Assembly: GCA_003327425.1 (NCBI GenBank)
Contig: QOQW01000009.1
Span: forward strand, 1-64,000
Length of the DNA: 64,000 nt
Origin: Candidatus Ozemibacter sibiricus
Lineage (GTDB): Bacteria > Muiribacteriota > Ozemobacteria > Ozemobacterales > Ozemobacteraceae
Reading direction: 5' to 3'
In this document: piece by piece, positions 26,809 through 35,301 of the stretch
Layout of the letters: the number at the start of each line of letters is the position of its first letter
Position numbering within the stretch: the stretch's first letter is position 1
The notes under the pieces: generated by a model
What the model saw: the letters and a program-made list of their open reading frames with translations, nothing else
What the model was told of the DNA's origin: nothing
Database searches by the model: none
Made by a program: the position numbers and the translations under genes

Positions 26809-27149
26809 CGATGGAACGGCACATTCTCGGCTACAAGTGCCGCGGCTGCGGCCATGTCTGGTATCCGAACCGCGCGGTCTGCCAGGACTGCCGGGGCACC
26901 GAGTTCGAACCGGTGCCGCTGCCCAAGACCGGCAAACTGCTGACCTTCACCGTTCTGCACAATCTGGCCGTCGACTTCGAGGTGCCGTCGCTGACTCTTG
27001 GCATCGTCGAACTGTCGAACGGCAATCGGATCACCGGCCACCTCAAGATCGACCAGCCCAAGATCGGCATGAAGGTGACCGGGAAGGTGGAGCCTGTCCG
27101 CCAAGTGGGGTACCACACCTCCTACGGCATGGTGTTCTACAAAGGCTGA
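26805..27149 (+). CDS. DUF35 zinc-ribbon/OB-fold protein, thiolase partner
   Basis: 114 residues. A rubredoxin-like zinc ribbon CRGCGHVWYPNRAVCQDC near the start (Cys-x2-Cys-12-Cys-x2-Cys) is followed by an OB-fold (LLTFTVLHNLAVDF, LSNGNRITGHL, GMKVTGKVEPV). These proteins bind the adjacent thiolase or HMG-CoA-synthase-like enzyme and help acyl-CoA channelling. The gene is coupled to the thiolase by an ATGA overlap; an ATG two codons later is an alternative start. It ends in a clear terminator. Confidence 0.85.
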   Translation: MTMERHILGYKCRGCGHVWYPNRAVCQDCRGTEFEPVPLPKTGKLLTFTVLHNLAVDFEVPSLTLGIVELSNGNRITGHLKIDQPKIGMKVTGKVEPVRQVGYHTSYGMVFYKG

Positions 27150-27203
27150 CGGCCTCCCGAAGGAGCGGCTGGCCTCCCCGGATCCGCTGAATATACTCCC
27201 AAA

Positions 27204-27233
27204 AACGGCTCCCGTTGGGGCCGTTATTTTTTT
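27204..27233 (+). terminator. Rho-independent terminator
   Basis: AACGGC...GCCGTT with nested CCC-GTT-GGG, followed by ATTTTTTT (27226-27233), 55 nt after the DUF35 gene. Confidence 0.8.
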
Positions 27234-27263
27234 GCCTTCGGGGTGGGGCTGGCGGCGCCGACA

Positions 27264-27292
27264 TTGACGAAACCGGGTTTCATTCGTAGGAT
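27264..27292 (+). promoter_or_regulatory. Promoter of the helical secreted protein gene
   Basis: TTGACG (27264-27269), a 17-nt spacer and TAGGAT (27287-27292), just after the terminator and 40 nt before the start. Confidence 0.55.
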
Positions 27293-27332
27293 TGAAAGAA
27301 ATACTTCGAGCATGACCTGGAGGGTACCATCT

Positions 27333-28520
27333 ATGCCACGGACGCGCCCTTCCTCGATGATGGCCTTCTTCCTGGTGGCGGGGTTCCTCGCCGTCGGCTC
27401 GGTGGCCGAGGCCGGGTTCTTCACCACCGTCGGCCGCATGATCAAGGAACGCCAGCAGATGTCGCAGTCCTCGCGCAATGTCGCGGGGGCGGTCAAGGCC
27501 TTGTACCGCGAACGTAAGTCGGTGGCCGCCTTCGCCCAGAGCGCCGCCACGTTGGTGGCCGCCTATCGGGGGCTGACCAACAAGGCCAGCGCGGCGGCGG
27601 TTCCCAAGCTGCTCGAGATCGCCCGGGCCATCACCACGCTGGCCAATGAATATGTCAATCTCTCGCCCAAGGTCAGCAAATTGTACAAAGACATCAAGCC
27701 CGATCTGGATTACTTCGCCACCCTCAGAGAAGATGAGGATGATCGAGAAGTGCCGCTCGGCACCACCGGCCGCAAGATCCTTCTCAAATCGCTCTCTGAC
27801 AAACGCATCAACAAGCTGGCCGGGGCCCATGGCTGGTCCCGCGTGTGGGGCGCCATCAAGGACGACCCCATGAACCTCTTCCGGTGGGGCCGGCTCAAAG
27901 ACGAATACCAGTATGGCAAGGTCGAAGGCCAGTATGTGCTGAAGTGCGCCCAGATCGCCTTCGAGACCGAGTCCTATTACCAGGCCGCCACTGCTTCGAT
28001 GAACGAGCTGCTGGGCATTCGCAATGAGATCAACGGTATTCTCAACGGCAATCTCGACGCCCTGCTCGGCATCGGCAATACCATCAATCGCATCCAGGGG
28101 GCGGTGGGCGCGGCGGAATCCCTCAGCGAGATCCTCAACGCCGGGGTCAACAACCTCGGCACCCGCTTCGAGCAGCTCAACCAGATCCAGGAAGCCTACG
28201 TCAAGCAGCACCAGACTTATGTCGCCAAGTACGGCCAGATGGCCTCCCAGACGGCCGGCAACCCGACTCGGACGACCACGACCACCGGCACGACTTCGAC
28301 CGTGCCCCGGCCGTCGGGCACCGCCCCGGGCCAGTCGATTCCGGGCCTCGGCACGCCTGATCTGGCCACGGCCATGGCCATGTACCAGACCGCCTACCAG
28401 GAATACATCCGTATCACGCAAGATCCTGACGCTTCGCCAGCGGCTCGCACCAAGGCCATCGCCAATCTGCAGAAGGCTCGCAACCTCGTCGAGACGCTGA
28501 AAGCCAGATCCGCTCGCTGA
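27333..28520 (+). CDS. Secreted alpha-helical protein of unknown function
   Basis: 395 residues from 27333, where GGAGGG lies 8 nt upstream; an earlier in-frame ATG at 27312 is less likely. A signal peptide (MAFFLVAGFLAVGSVAEA) is followed by long amphipathic helices (KERQQMSQSSRNVAGAVKA, NEINGILNGNLDALLGIGN) rich in Ala, Gln and Asn, then a Thr/Pro-rich linker and a final helix. The pattern is that of a periplasmic coiled-coil protein. It recalls P-type conjugation TrbJ/VirB5 proteins only in general shape, and no conjugation genes are nearby. It has its own promoter and appears monocistronic. Confidence 0.6.
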   Translation: MPRTRPSSMMAFFLVAGFLAVGSVAEAGFFTTVGRMIKERQQMSQSSRNVAGAVKALYRERKSVAAFAQSAATLVAAYRGLTNKASAAAVPKLLEIARAITTLANEYVNLSPKVSKLYKDIKPDLDYFATLREDEDDREVPLGTTGRKILLKSLSDKRINKLAGAHGWSRVWGAIKDDPMNLFRWGRLKDEYQYGKVEGQYVLKCAQIAFETESYYQAATASMNELLGIRNEINGILNGNLDALLGIGNTINRIQGAVGAAESLSEILNAGVNNLGTRFEQLNQIQEAYVKQHQTYVAKYGQMASQTAGNPTRTTTTTGTTSTVPRPSGTAPGQSIPGLGTPDLATAMAMYQTAYQEYIRITQDPDASPAARTKAIANLQKARNLVETLKARSAR

Positions 28521-28841
28521 TTCCCTGCCATCGTTCCGATGCGGCGAACCGGCCGGGGGCGACGGAGCCCGGCCGGTATGCACGTCTTGGTGCCGATAGG
28601 GGGCGATAGGGCCACTCGGTGAGGGCGCTCTCGCGTGGTGACGGCCCTGCGCGGTGGGAATGACCCCCACGATCGTGGCGAGCCTCTGATGGGGGCGATC
28701 CCCCGGTGGTGGTGTGGCTCTCCCGCCCCGGCCATGAGTCCGGCGATCGGTGGGGAATGACCGGTCGGCCCCCATCGGTCGAAGGTCGGTGCTCGGTGCG
28801 GAACGACCGGTCGTTCCTCTTGTTGGTTCTTGAATAGGACG
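28521..28841. promoter_or_regulatory. Upstream region of the SpoIIE pair with an 18-bp palindrome
   Basis: GGAACGACCGGTCGTTCC at 28800-28817 is a perfect 18-bp palindrome 24 nt before the phosphatase start. A second, imperfect copy of its core (GAATGACCGGTCGG) lies at 28755-28768, and CCACGATCGTGG lies further upstream near 28673. Paired sites of this kind suggest a dimeric regulator. No gene is seen in the rest of the gap. Confidence 0.5.
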
Positions 28842-31800
28842 ATGGGGAACGGTACACTGGCCGGTATGAAAGAAGGCCTGCCAGGATCGACCATAGGGAC
28901 GGGCGCGGCGACCATCGGCCCGGCGCGGCGGCTGACTTCCCTCGCCCCTGGGGCCCTCCCCGGGGATCGGTTGTCAGGGGGGGCGATCCGATGGCTTGGG
29001 TGGCTGGCGTTGATGCTTCTTTTGGTGGTCGCCCCCTTCGCCAGCCTGTGGTGGGTGATCGGGGTCACGGAAGCCGCTGCCACCCGCCGGGAGCTGGCTG
29101 CCGCCGAAGAAGAACTGGCCGATCTCACCGCTCGGCTCGGCAAGCTGGCCTCGGCGAAGAGCTACTATCAGGAAGTGGTGGAGCGGCTGGCGCGCAGTTT
29201 CGCATGGCGCACCCCCCAGGCTCCGATCCTGGAACGGTTGCCACCCGGAACCAGTCTCTTCTTGTTCGATGAGCACGGGCGGCGCCTCGCGCATCCCGGG
29301 TTTCGCCGCGATCTGCAGGTGGTCTCCCAGCGGTTCCTGAGTGCTCTCGTCCGCCTGGCATCGGAACCGACCTTGGTGATGACCAAGGCGGAACGGCAGG
29401 TCGGCGAGTCGTTCGCGGGCGATGCCGAATGCCTGTTGCGTCTGGCACGGAACCAGGGCCGACTCTGCGATCTGCGCCCTCTGGGCATCGACCGGCTGGG
29501 CGGCTGGTTTCCCGTGCGATTCCGCCATGGCCGACCGGGGTCTCTGGTGGTCTGGATCGAGGCGTCGCGGATCCCGCGACGGCGTCTGGTGCGGCAGGCG
29601 GTCGAGCGCCTGCAGGTCCTGACAGGGCCACGCTACCGGTTCGCCTGGCTTCACCTTGACCGACCCCGGCAGCATGGCACGGGGCGCGGGCGCCGGGTGG
29701 CGGCGCGCTGGCTGCCGATCCTGCGTCGGCCACGACTGTCCGGGATCCTGCGGGTGGCCTTTCCATCAGGTTCCCCGCCTGGCTCGCCCGCAGAACCAGC
29801 GTCTAGCCTTCATGGCGGGGCTGTCGCGGGGTTGCCGCGTGATGACGTGCTGCTCGGGATTCATACCCTGGCAGAGGGGTTCCGGGTGGTGGCCGGCCGG
29901 CGGGTGCCGCGGCCACCCCGTCAGTTCGCGGGCTGGCGAGCCCTGTTGGTGGTGCTCGGCGTCGAGGCGGTCCTGGCCGCGTTGTGGCAGGCGGTGTTCG
30001 GCGTATCCCTCACGCTTTCCGTCCGCACGCAGTTGATCGGAATCTTCGGGCTGGCCGGCCTGGCCGGTCTGGGGGCCCTGCTTGGGGTGTCCCAGATCTA
30101 CCGCGAATCCCGGCAGGAGGCGTTGATCCGCGAGAGTCAGCAGCATGCCCTGAGCACGCTCGAGAAGATCGATGGCGCCTACTCCTCGGCGTTCTCCTTC
30201 CTGGTCCGGGAATACCGGGAGCTGACCCAGCGGTTGATCAGCACCGATCGGCCCCCGGCCGAAGTGATGGCCCCCCTGCGGCGTTGGCATGCCGAGGGGT
30301 TGATCGACATGGTCTGCCTGATCGACCAGCATGAGAAGGTGGTCTTCCGCCTGCCCGAGACGGTTCCGGCCTATGCGGCGCTGCCCGTCTCGCAGAACCT
30401 GTTCACCCTCCTCCAGAATCTGGCCGTTCAGATCTTGCGCAAAACGGGAGGCGGGGAAGCGGCGGGCGCGGCCGGGCGTGGCCCGGGGGAGCCGGAGACG
30501 AGCGAGGCGGTATCTGGCCCCGTTCCCCTCGAAGCCGGGACGCCAGGGTCTGGCGCCGTGGAGCTTTCGGCGGATGAGGCTTCCCCGCGACGTCGGTCGA
30601 TGTTCTCCATCCTCCTCGACCGTCCCATCGATGATCTGATCAAGAATCGGGCCGGCCTGCAGCAGGTCAGCCTGGCCGGCGAACAGAAGGCCGCCTTCGT
30701 CGATCTCGCCTACGGGGCGGACGGCAAGCCCCGCTACTGCCTGCTGGTGCTGCACGACCGGAAAGTCCTCCAGGAGCGTCATCTGCGGCATATTCAGGGG
30801 GTGTTCCAGCGCAACAGTTCGTTCCGGGTTCTGGCCTTCCCGCAGGAGGAGGAGAGCGGAGTCCCGGCGCTGGGCGACCCCGAGCAGCTGGCGGCGCGGG
30901 ATGTGGTCCGGTTGCGCGAGCTGGTCAGTCAGACCAGAACGGTGGCCCACCGTCAGGGACGGCTGGGCGTGGCCGAATGTCTGCTGTCGGCCATGCCGGG
31001 CCGGACCATGTCCGAGTATGCGCTCGCCCTGGTCACCCCGTTCGGTCCCATCGCCGAGCGGGCGCGCGCCATCAGTCAGACCTTCGGTCTGCTCACCGTG
31101 ATCTCGCTGTTGTTCACCCTTTTGCTGAGCATTCGGCTGGCCGGCGCTCTGCTCGGGCCGATCCGGGAGTTGACGACAGGGATCGAGGATCTGACCTCCC
31201 TGCGCCTCGACCGCCCGGTGCAGATCGCTACCGGCGACGAACTCGAGGAGATCGGCAAGGGGCTGAACGCGATCATGGCGGAGATGCAAGAGCTGGCCCT
31301 GGCGCGGACGGTCCAGGAACAACTGCTGCCCGCCGGTCCCCTGCGCGTGGGAGCGCTTGAAGTCCAGGGCTGGATGAGGCCTGCCTCGGATGTCGGCGGT
31401 GAGCTGTTCGACTACCTGGGCTTGGCGGATGGCCGGCTGGCGTTCATGGTGGCGGATGTCTCGGGGCAAGGCATCAGCTCGGCCCTGGTCATGGCCATGG
31501 GCAAAATGGCGCTGCGGCTGCATCTCGACACCGAAGCCCCGGTTCCGGCGGCGGTGTTGCGGGCGGTCGATCAGCACCTGCGGCTCCATGTCCGACGGCT
31601 GGCCAACGTGGCCGTATTCCTCGGTCTGGCTGATCCCGCCACCGGCATCGTGACCTATACCGGGGCGGGCTCGAGCCAGGCGTTCCACGTGGCTCGAGAG
31701 GGCCGGGTCCACGCCCTGCCGGTCGGGGCGATCGGCTTGGGCGCGGCCCACTATCCCGTGCTCGAAGATCGCCAGCTCGCCCTGGGACCGGGAGATCGGC

Positions 31801-32036
31801 TCGTGATCTGCACCGATGGCCTGCTGTCCGGGGCGACGGCAGGCCCCGAGGATCGTGGCGAGCCACGCCAGACGGTCGACTTGCCGAGCCGGCTGGCCAC
31901 GGTCGCTACCCAGCCGCTGGATCGCGTGGGTCCTGCCCTGTTCCAAGCGCTCGAGGTCGCCGCCGGTCGGGGAGCGACCCCAGAGGATCAGACGCTCCTG
32001 GTGGTAGAACGGGCCTGGCAGGAGCGGTCCGCATGA
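28842..32036 (+). CDS. Membrane HAMP-SpoIIE (PP2C-type) serine phosphatase, first of pair
   Basis: About 1064 residues; the frame also allows a TTG start at 28830 and ATG at 28866. Order: TM helix (WLALMLLLVVAPFASLWWVI), an extracytoplasmic region of about 300 residues, TM (LIGIFGLAGLAGLGALLG), a second sensor segment, TM (LLTVISLLFTLLLSIRLAG), HAMP (LLGPIRELTTGIEDL), linker coiled coil, and the SpoIIE domain over the last 240 residues. Phosphatase motifs are GGELFD, VADVSGQG, ICTDGLL and PEDQTLLV. The metal-site GGDxxD has become GGELFD, and the terminal DD reads ED, so activity may be altered. Such proteins dephosphorylate anti-anti-sigma or STAS partners in response to external signals. 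Its stop overlaps the next gene (ATGA). Confidence 0.85.
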   Translation: MGNGTLAGMKEGLPGSTIGTGAATIGPARRLTSLAPGALPGDRLSGGAIRWLGWLALMLLLVVAPFASLWWVIGVTEAAATRRELAAAEEELADLTARLGKLASAKSYYQEVVERLARSFAWRTPQAPILERLPPGTSLFLFDEHGRRLAHPGFRRDLQVVSQRFLSALVRLASEPTLVMTKAERQVGESFAGDAECLLRLARNQGRLCDLRPLGIDRLGGWFPVRFRHGRPGSLVVWIEASRIPRRRLVRQAVERLQVLTGPRYRFAWLHLDRPRQHGTGRGRRVAARWLPILRRPRLSGILRVAFPSGSPPGSPAEPASSLHGGAVAGLPRDDVLLGIHTLAEGFRVVAGRRVPRPPRQFAGWRALLVVLGVEAVLAALWQAVFGVSLTLSVRTQLIGIFGLAGLAGLGALLGVSQIYRESRQEALIRESQQHALSTLEKIDGAYSSAFSFLVREYRELTQRLISTDRPPAEVMAPLRRWHAEGLIDMVCLIDQHEKVVFRLPETVPAYAALPVSQNLFTLLQNLAVQILRKTGGGEAAGAAGRGPGEPETSEAVSGPVPLEAGTPGSGAVELSADEASPRRRSMFSILLDRPIDDLIKNRAGLQQVSLAGEQKAAFVDLAYGADGKPRYCLLVLHDRKVLQERHLRHIQGVFQRNSSFRVLAFPQEEESGVPALGDPEQLAARDVVRLRELVSQTRTVAHRQGRLGVAECLLSAMPGRTMSEYALALVTPFGPIAERARAISQTFGLLTVISLLFTLLLSIRLAGALLGPIRELTTGIEDLTSLRLDRPVQIATGDELEEIGKGLNAIMAEMQELALARTVQEQLLPAGPLRVGALEVQGWMRPASDVGGELFDYLGLADGRLAFMVADVSGQGISSALVMAMGKMALRLHLDTEAPVPAAVLRAVDQHLRLHVRRLANVAVFLGLADPATGIVTYTGAGSSQAFHVAREGRVHALPVGAIGLGAAHYPVLEDRQLALGPGDRLVICTDGLLSGATAGPEDRGEPRQTVDLPSRLATVATQPLDRVGPALFQALEVAAGRGATPEDQTLLVVERAWQERSA

Positions 32037-35000
32037 CCCCCCCGTCCGCTCCTGCGCCGCCTTCGTCCGCGACCGCGACCACCAACTCGCGCCGGATCTC
32101 GCTGGCCCGGTGGCTGCTGGACATCCTGACCGTGTGGGGGCTGCCCGCCTTCCTGTTGTGGTGGGGTCTGGGGCAGTTCGGCCAGGTTCTCCTCCAGCGG
32201 GCCGCCCGCGCCGAGTTCGAGCGGCTCGAACGCGAGGTCGAGAGCCTGGCCCAGAGATCCGATCCCCGGGTGTTCTTCCAGAAGCACCTGGCCCGCCTGT
32301 TCAGTTCCCTGCATGGCATGCCGGTCCGTCGCGAGGTTCTGGAAACCGTGGTGAAGGGCTTCCAGAAGGAATGGCCGCCCGGGTTGATCGACCTGACCTT
32401 GTTCGATGTCGAAGGAACGATGCTGCCGATCGGAGATCCCGTCCCGGAGATGCAGCTATTGTTCGACCTGGCGCGGGCGCCGTGGACCGTCCCGCTCGAC
32501 CTTCCCCCGCGGGTGAATGCGCAGTTGCTGCGGGTGGTACCCTCGCCCCAGGCCTTGCTCAAGGTGCTGAAAGGGCGGCCCAATCGCGTGCTGGCGCTGG
32601 GGGGCAGCCGTCGCCATACCTGGGGGTTCTACGATATGCGGCCGGCGCAGGGCAACCGGGTGGGCGGGCTGCTGGCCTTCCTGCACCAGGAGGCCTTGCC
32701 GCCCGACCTGATCCTGCGCCGGGTGCTGAGCGAAGGAGCGGCCGGCGATCTGGGGTTCCTCATCGAGGAGGGGGCGGCCCAACTTCCTCCCGCGCTCACG
32801 GGCTTGACGCGCGAGGAGATCCTGACCCGCTACCATCTGGAACCGACCGGCCGCTTCCGGCTGGGCGGCCGGTTGGTGGTGGTCAAACGGCTCGATCCGA
32901 CGACCCTGCTGCTGGCCGGCACGCCCTGCCCGACCCTGGGCTGGACGGGCCCGCTGGGGGTGTTCGCCGTCTACCTGCTGGGCAGTCTCGGGCTGCTGCG
33001 GCGCAGCTACCGGGCCCGGGTGCTGGGCGAACCGCTGACCATCACGTTGCGGGCCAAGCTGATCGGCTATTTCGCGGCGAGCTTCGCTCTGCCGCTGGTG
33101 GCCGTGGGGTTCCTGGTCTGGGCGTTTCTGGAGGACCTGCGGGAGGCGGCCCTCGATCGGCTGCGACAGGAACAGTTCCGGCGCCTGTCCGAGGTCGATC
33201 GTGGCTTCGCCGGGTTTGTGGATCGGCAGTGTCGCCAGTATCGCCATCTGATCGCCATTTGGCGCCGGAATGTGGCTTCCCCCGCTTTCCTGATCGCCGA
33301 GGCGGAACGCGGCCACGCCGAGTTGCGCTGGGACAACCTTCATCTGGTAGCCTCGACGGGTGAGTTGCTGGTCACGCAAAGGACGACGCCGGCCGAGATG
33401 CGCCGCAGCTTCGCCCTGCCCTATGCTCAGCGGAAACTTCTCTTCCAGTCGTGGATCGAACGGGGAGCAGCCATGCCTGCACGCGACATCCTGTTCATGA
33501 CCATGGAGCATCCCACCGACATCGGCCCCCTGCCGGAAGCTGAAAGCTTCCAAGCCGTGATCCGCCAAGCAGCGGCACAAGCGGGCCAACTGGCGATCGA
33601 TCAATACAATCGGGTCCATGGAGTGGGCGGGACGCGGCAGCGCACCGCCTCCCAGCTGGCGCTGGAGACCATGATGGAAAGCGAATCGATCGGTTTGCTC
33701 GACGCGGCGCGCCGGGGGTTGGGCACCTTCGTCCCGATCGAGGGCAATCGCGAGCTGGGATTGATCTTCGGGGATGTCCTCCCGGGGCCGGCTGGGGAAG
33801 GATGGTACGCCGTCTTCATTTTCAATAACATCATGAGCTTCGAGCGGGGGTACCTCGAGGAATTCTTCGGGGCCGCCAATCGACCCGCCAGCGGCACTCC
33901 TCTCTGGGAAGGAGAACCCTGGGATTTCCGGGCCGTCAGCCTGCATCATACGACTCCCAATTTCCCCACCATGAACGAATTCCGCAAATTCCGCGACCTC
34001 TTCGCCCTGATGGAAGCCTCGCCGCGGCCCCTGGCTCGCGCCATGACGCTGGATGGCCGGGAGGTCGAGGTGTGTGCCCTGACCACCTCCTTCCTCAAGC
34101 ATTATCTGCTGGTCGGGGTGATCGATCTGGAGGCGTTCGATGCGCGGCAGACCCGCTTCGAGCGCAAGGTCTGGGGGTTGTTCGGGTGCCTGGCCGGCTT
34201 CGGGCTCGCCCTGTCGTGGTTGCTGGTGCGGCGGTTCCTGCGGCCCGTCCGGGATTTGACCGAGGGGCTGGCCGCCATTCGAGCCAAGGATTTCGACTGG
34301 CGGCTGCCGGTGCGGTCGGACGATGAGCTGGGGCGGCTCGGACAGGCCTTCAACGAGGCCATCGCCAAGTTGCGCGACCTCGAGATCGCCCATGCGGTGC
34401 AGGTCGACCTGCTGCCCCAGAAAAGCCAGCGGTTCGGGGCCTATGAGGTGAGCGGGGTCAACATCATGACGCAGGCGGTGGGCGGCGACTATTTTGACTT
34501 CATTCCGTTGCCGCACGGCCTGGTGGCCATCGTCATGGGCGATGTCTCGGGGCATGGGGTGTCGGCGGCCCTCATCACCGCCATGGCCAAAGCCGCCTTC
34601 TCCATTCTGTGTCAACGGTTCCCTGACCGCCCCGAAGGGGTGCTGGCCCGGGTCAATCGGGAACTGCTGACCCAGGTCAAACGGGCCAAGATGATGACCT
34701 GCTTCCTGGGCATCCTCGACCCGCAGAGCGACCGCATCATCTGTGCCAATGCCGGGCAGAGCTATCCCTTCCTGATCGGCCCGGGAGGGCCGGCCGAGAT
34801 GGTGCGCCTGCCCTCCACGCCGTTGGGGGTGCGCAGCAAATTCACCTGCTCGCGGGAGGTCATCGCCCTTGCCGGGCGCACCTTCATCCTGTATTCCGAC
34901 GGATTGGTCGAGGCCGTCAACGAGCAGGGCCAGATGTTCGGATATGACGCTTTGACGCGGGCGGTCGAACAGGCGATCGCTTCGCGCCAGGAAGACGTGG

Positions 35001-35098
35001 TCGGGCAGGTGCTGGCCCGCGTCCGGGCCTTCACGGGCGCGGTGCCGTGGGGGGATGATGCGACCCTGGTGGTGATCCGGCCGCTGCTGCAGCACTGA
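32033..35098 (+). CDS. Membrane HAMP-SpoIIE (PP2C-type) serine phosphatase, second of pair
   Basis: 1021 residues. Layout as in the upstream protein: N-terminal TM (LTVWGLPAFLLWWGLGQFG), sensor region, TM helices (PLGVFAVYLLGSLGLL and YFAASFALPLVAVGFLVWAFL), a second sensor, TM (VWGLFGCLAGFGLALSWLLV), HAMP (RFLRPVRDLTEGLAAI) and SpoIIE. The catalytic motifs are canonical: VGGDYFD, MGDVSGHG, YSDGLVEA and GDDATLVV, so this one should be active. The ATGA overlap with the first phosphatase makes co-translation and possibly a heteromeric sensor pair likely. Partners such as STAS or anti-sigma proteins are not encoded nearby. It faces the convergent HEAT-repeat gene across about 200 bp holding only a short CCCAGCGTCCGG duplication. 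Confidence 0.9.
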   Translation: MTPPSAPAPPSSATATTNSRRISLARWLLDILTVWGLPAFLLWWGLGQFGQVLLQRAARAEFERLEREVESLAQRSDPRVFFQKHLARLFSSLHGMPVRREVLETVVKGFQKEWPPGLIDLTLFDVEGTMLPIGDPVPEMQLLFDLARAPWTVPLDLPPRVNAQLLRVVPSPQALLKVLKGRPNRVLALGGSRRHTWGFYDMRPAQGNRVGGLLAFLHQEALPPDLILRRVLSEGAAGDLGFLIEEGAAQLPPALTGLTREEILTRYHLEPTGRFRLGGRLVVVKRLDPTTLLLAGTPCPTLGWTGPLGVFAVYLLGSLGLLRRSYRARVLGEPLTITLRAKLIGYFAASFALPLVAVGFLVWAFLEDLREAALDRLRQEQFRRLSEVDRGFAGFVDRQCRQYRHLIAIWRRNVASPAFLIAEAERGHAELRWDNLHLVASTGELLVTQRTTPAEMRRSFALPYAQRKLLFQSWIERGAAMPARDILFMTMEHPTDIGPLPEAESFQAVIRQAAAQAGQLAIDQYNRVHGVGGTRQRTASQLALETMMESESIGLLDAARRGLGTFVPIEGNRELGLIFGDVLPGPAGEGWYAVFIFNNIMSFERGYLEEFFGAANRPASGTPLWEGEPWDFRAVSLHHTTPNFPTMNEFRKFRDLFALMEASPRPLARAMTLDGREVEVCALTTSFLKHYLLVGVIDLEAFDARQTRFERKVWGLFGCLAGFGLALSWLLVRRFLRPVRDLTEGLAAIRAKDFDWRLPVRSDDELGRLGQAFNEAIAKLRDLEIAHAVQVDLLPQKSQRFGAYEVSGVNIMTQAVGGDYFDFIPLPHGLVAIVMGDVSGHGVSAALITAMAKAAFSILCQRFPDRPEGVLARVNRELLTQVKRAKMMTCFLGILDPQSDRIICANAGQSYPFLIGPGGPAEMVRLPSTPLGVRSKFTCSREVIALAGRTFILYSDGLVEAVNEQGQMFGYDALTRAVEQAIASRQEDVVGQVLARVRAFTGAVPWGDDATLVVIRPLLQH

Positions 35099-35301
35099 CC
35101 CGGATCGGGACCCAGCGTCCGGCCCAGCGTCCGGCCCAACGGCAGGTGTCGAACGCCCGGGCGCGGCGGGCCGGGGCCGCGGGGCAGAACCTGGTCGGAT
35201 GGTCGGGCGCTGGCGTGCGGAGCTGGCGGCGGGCGGTCGGTTGCGGGGCTGGCGGCGGATGGGCGCGAGGCTGACCCGGGCGGTCGGTCGTGCGGTGGGC
35301 C

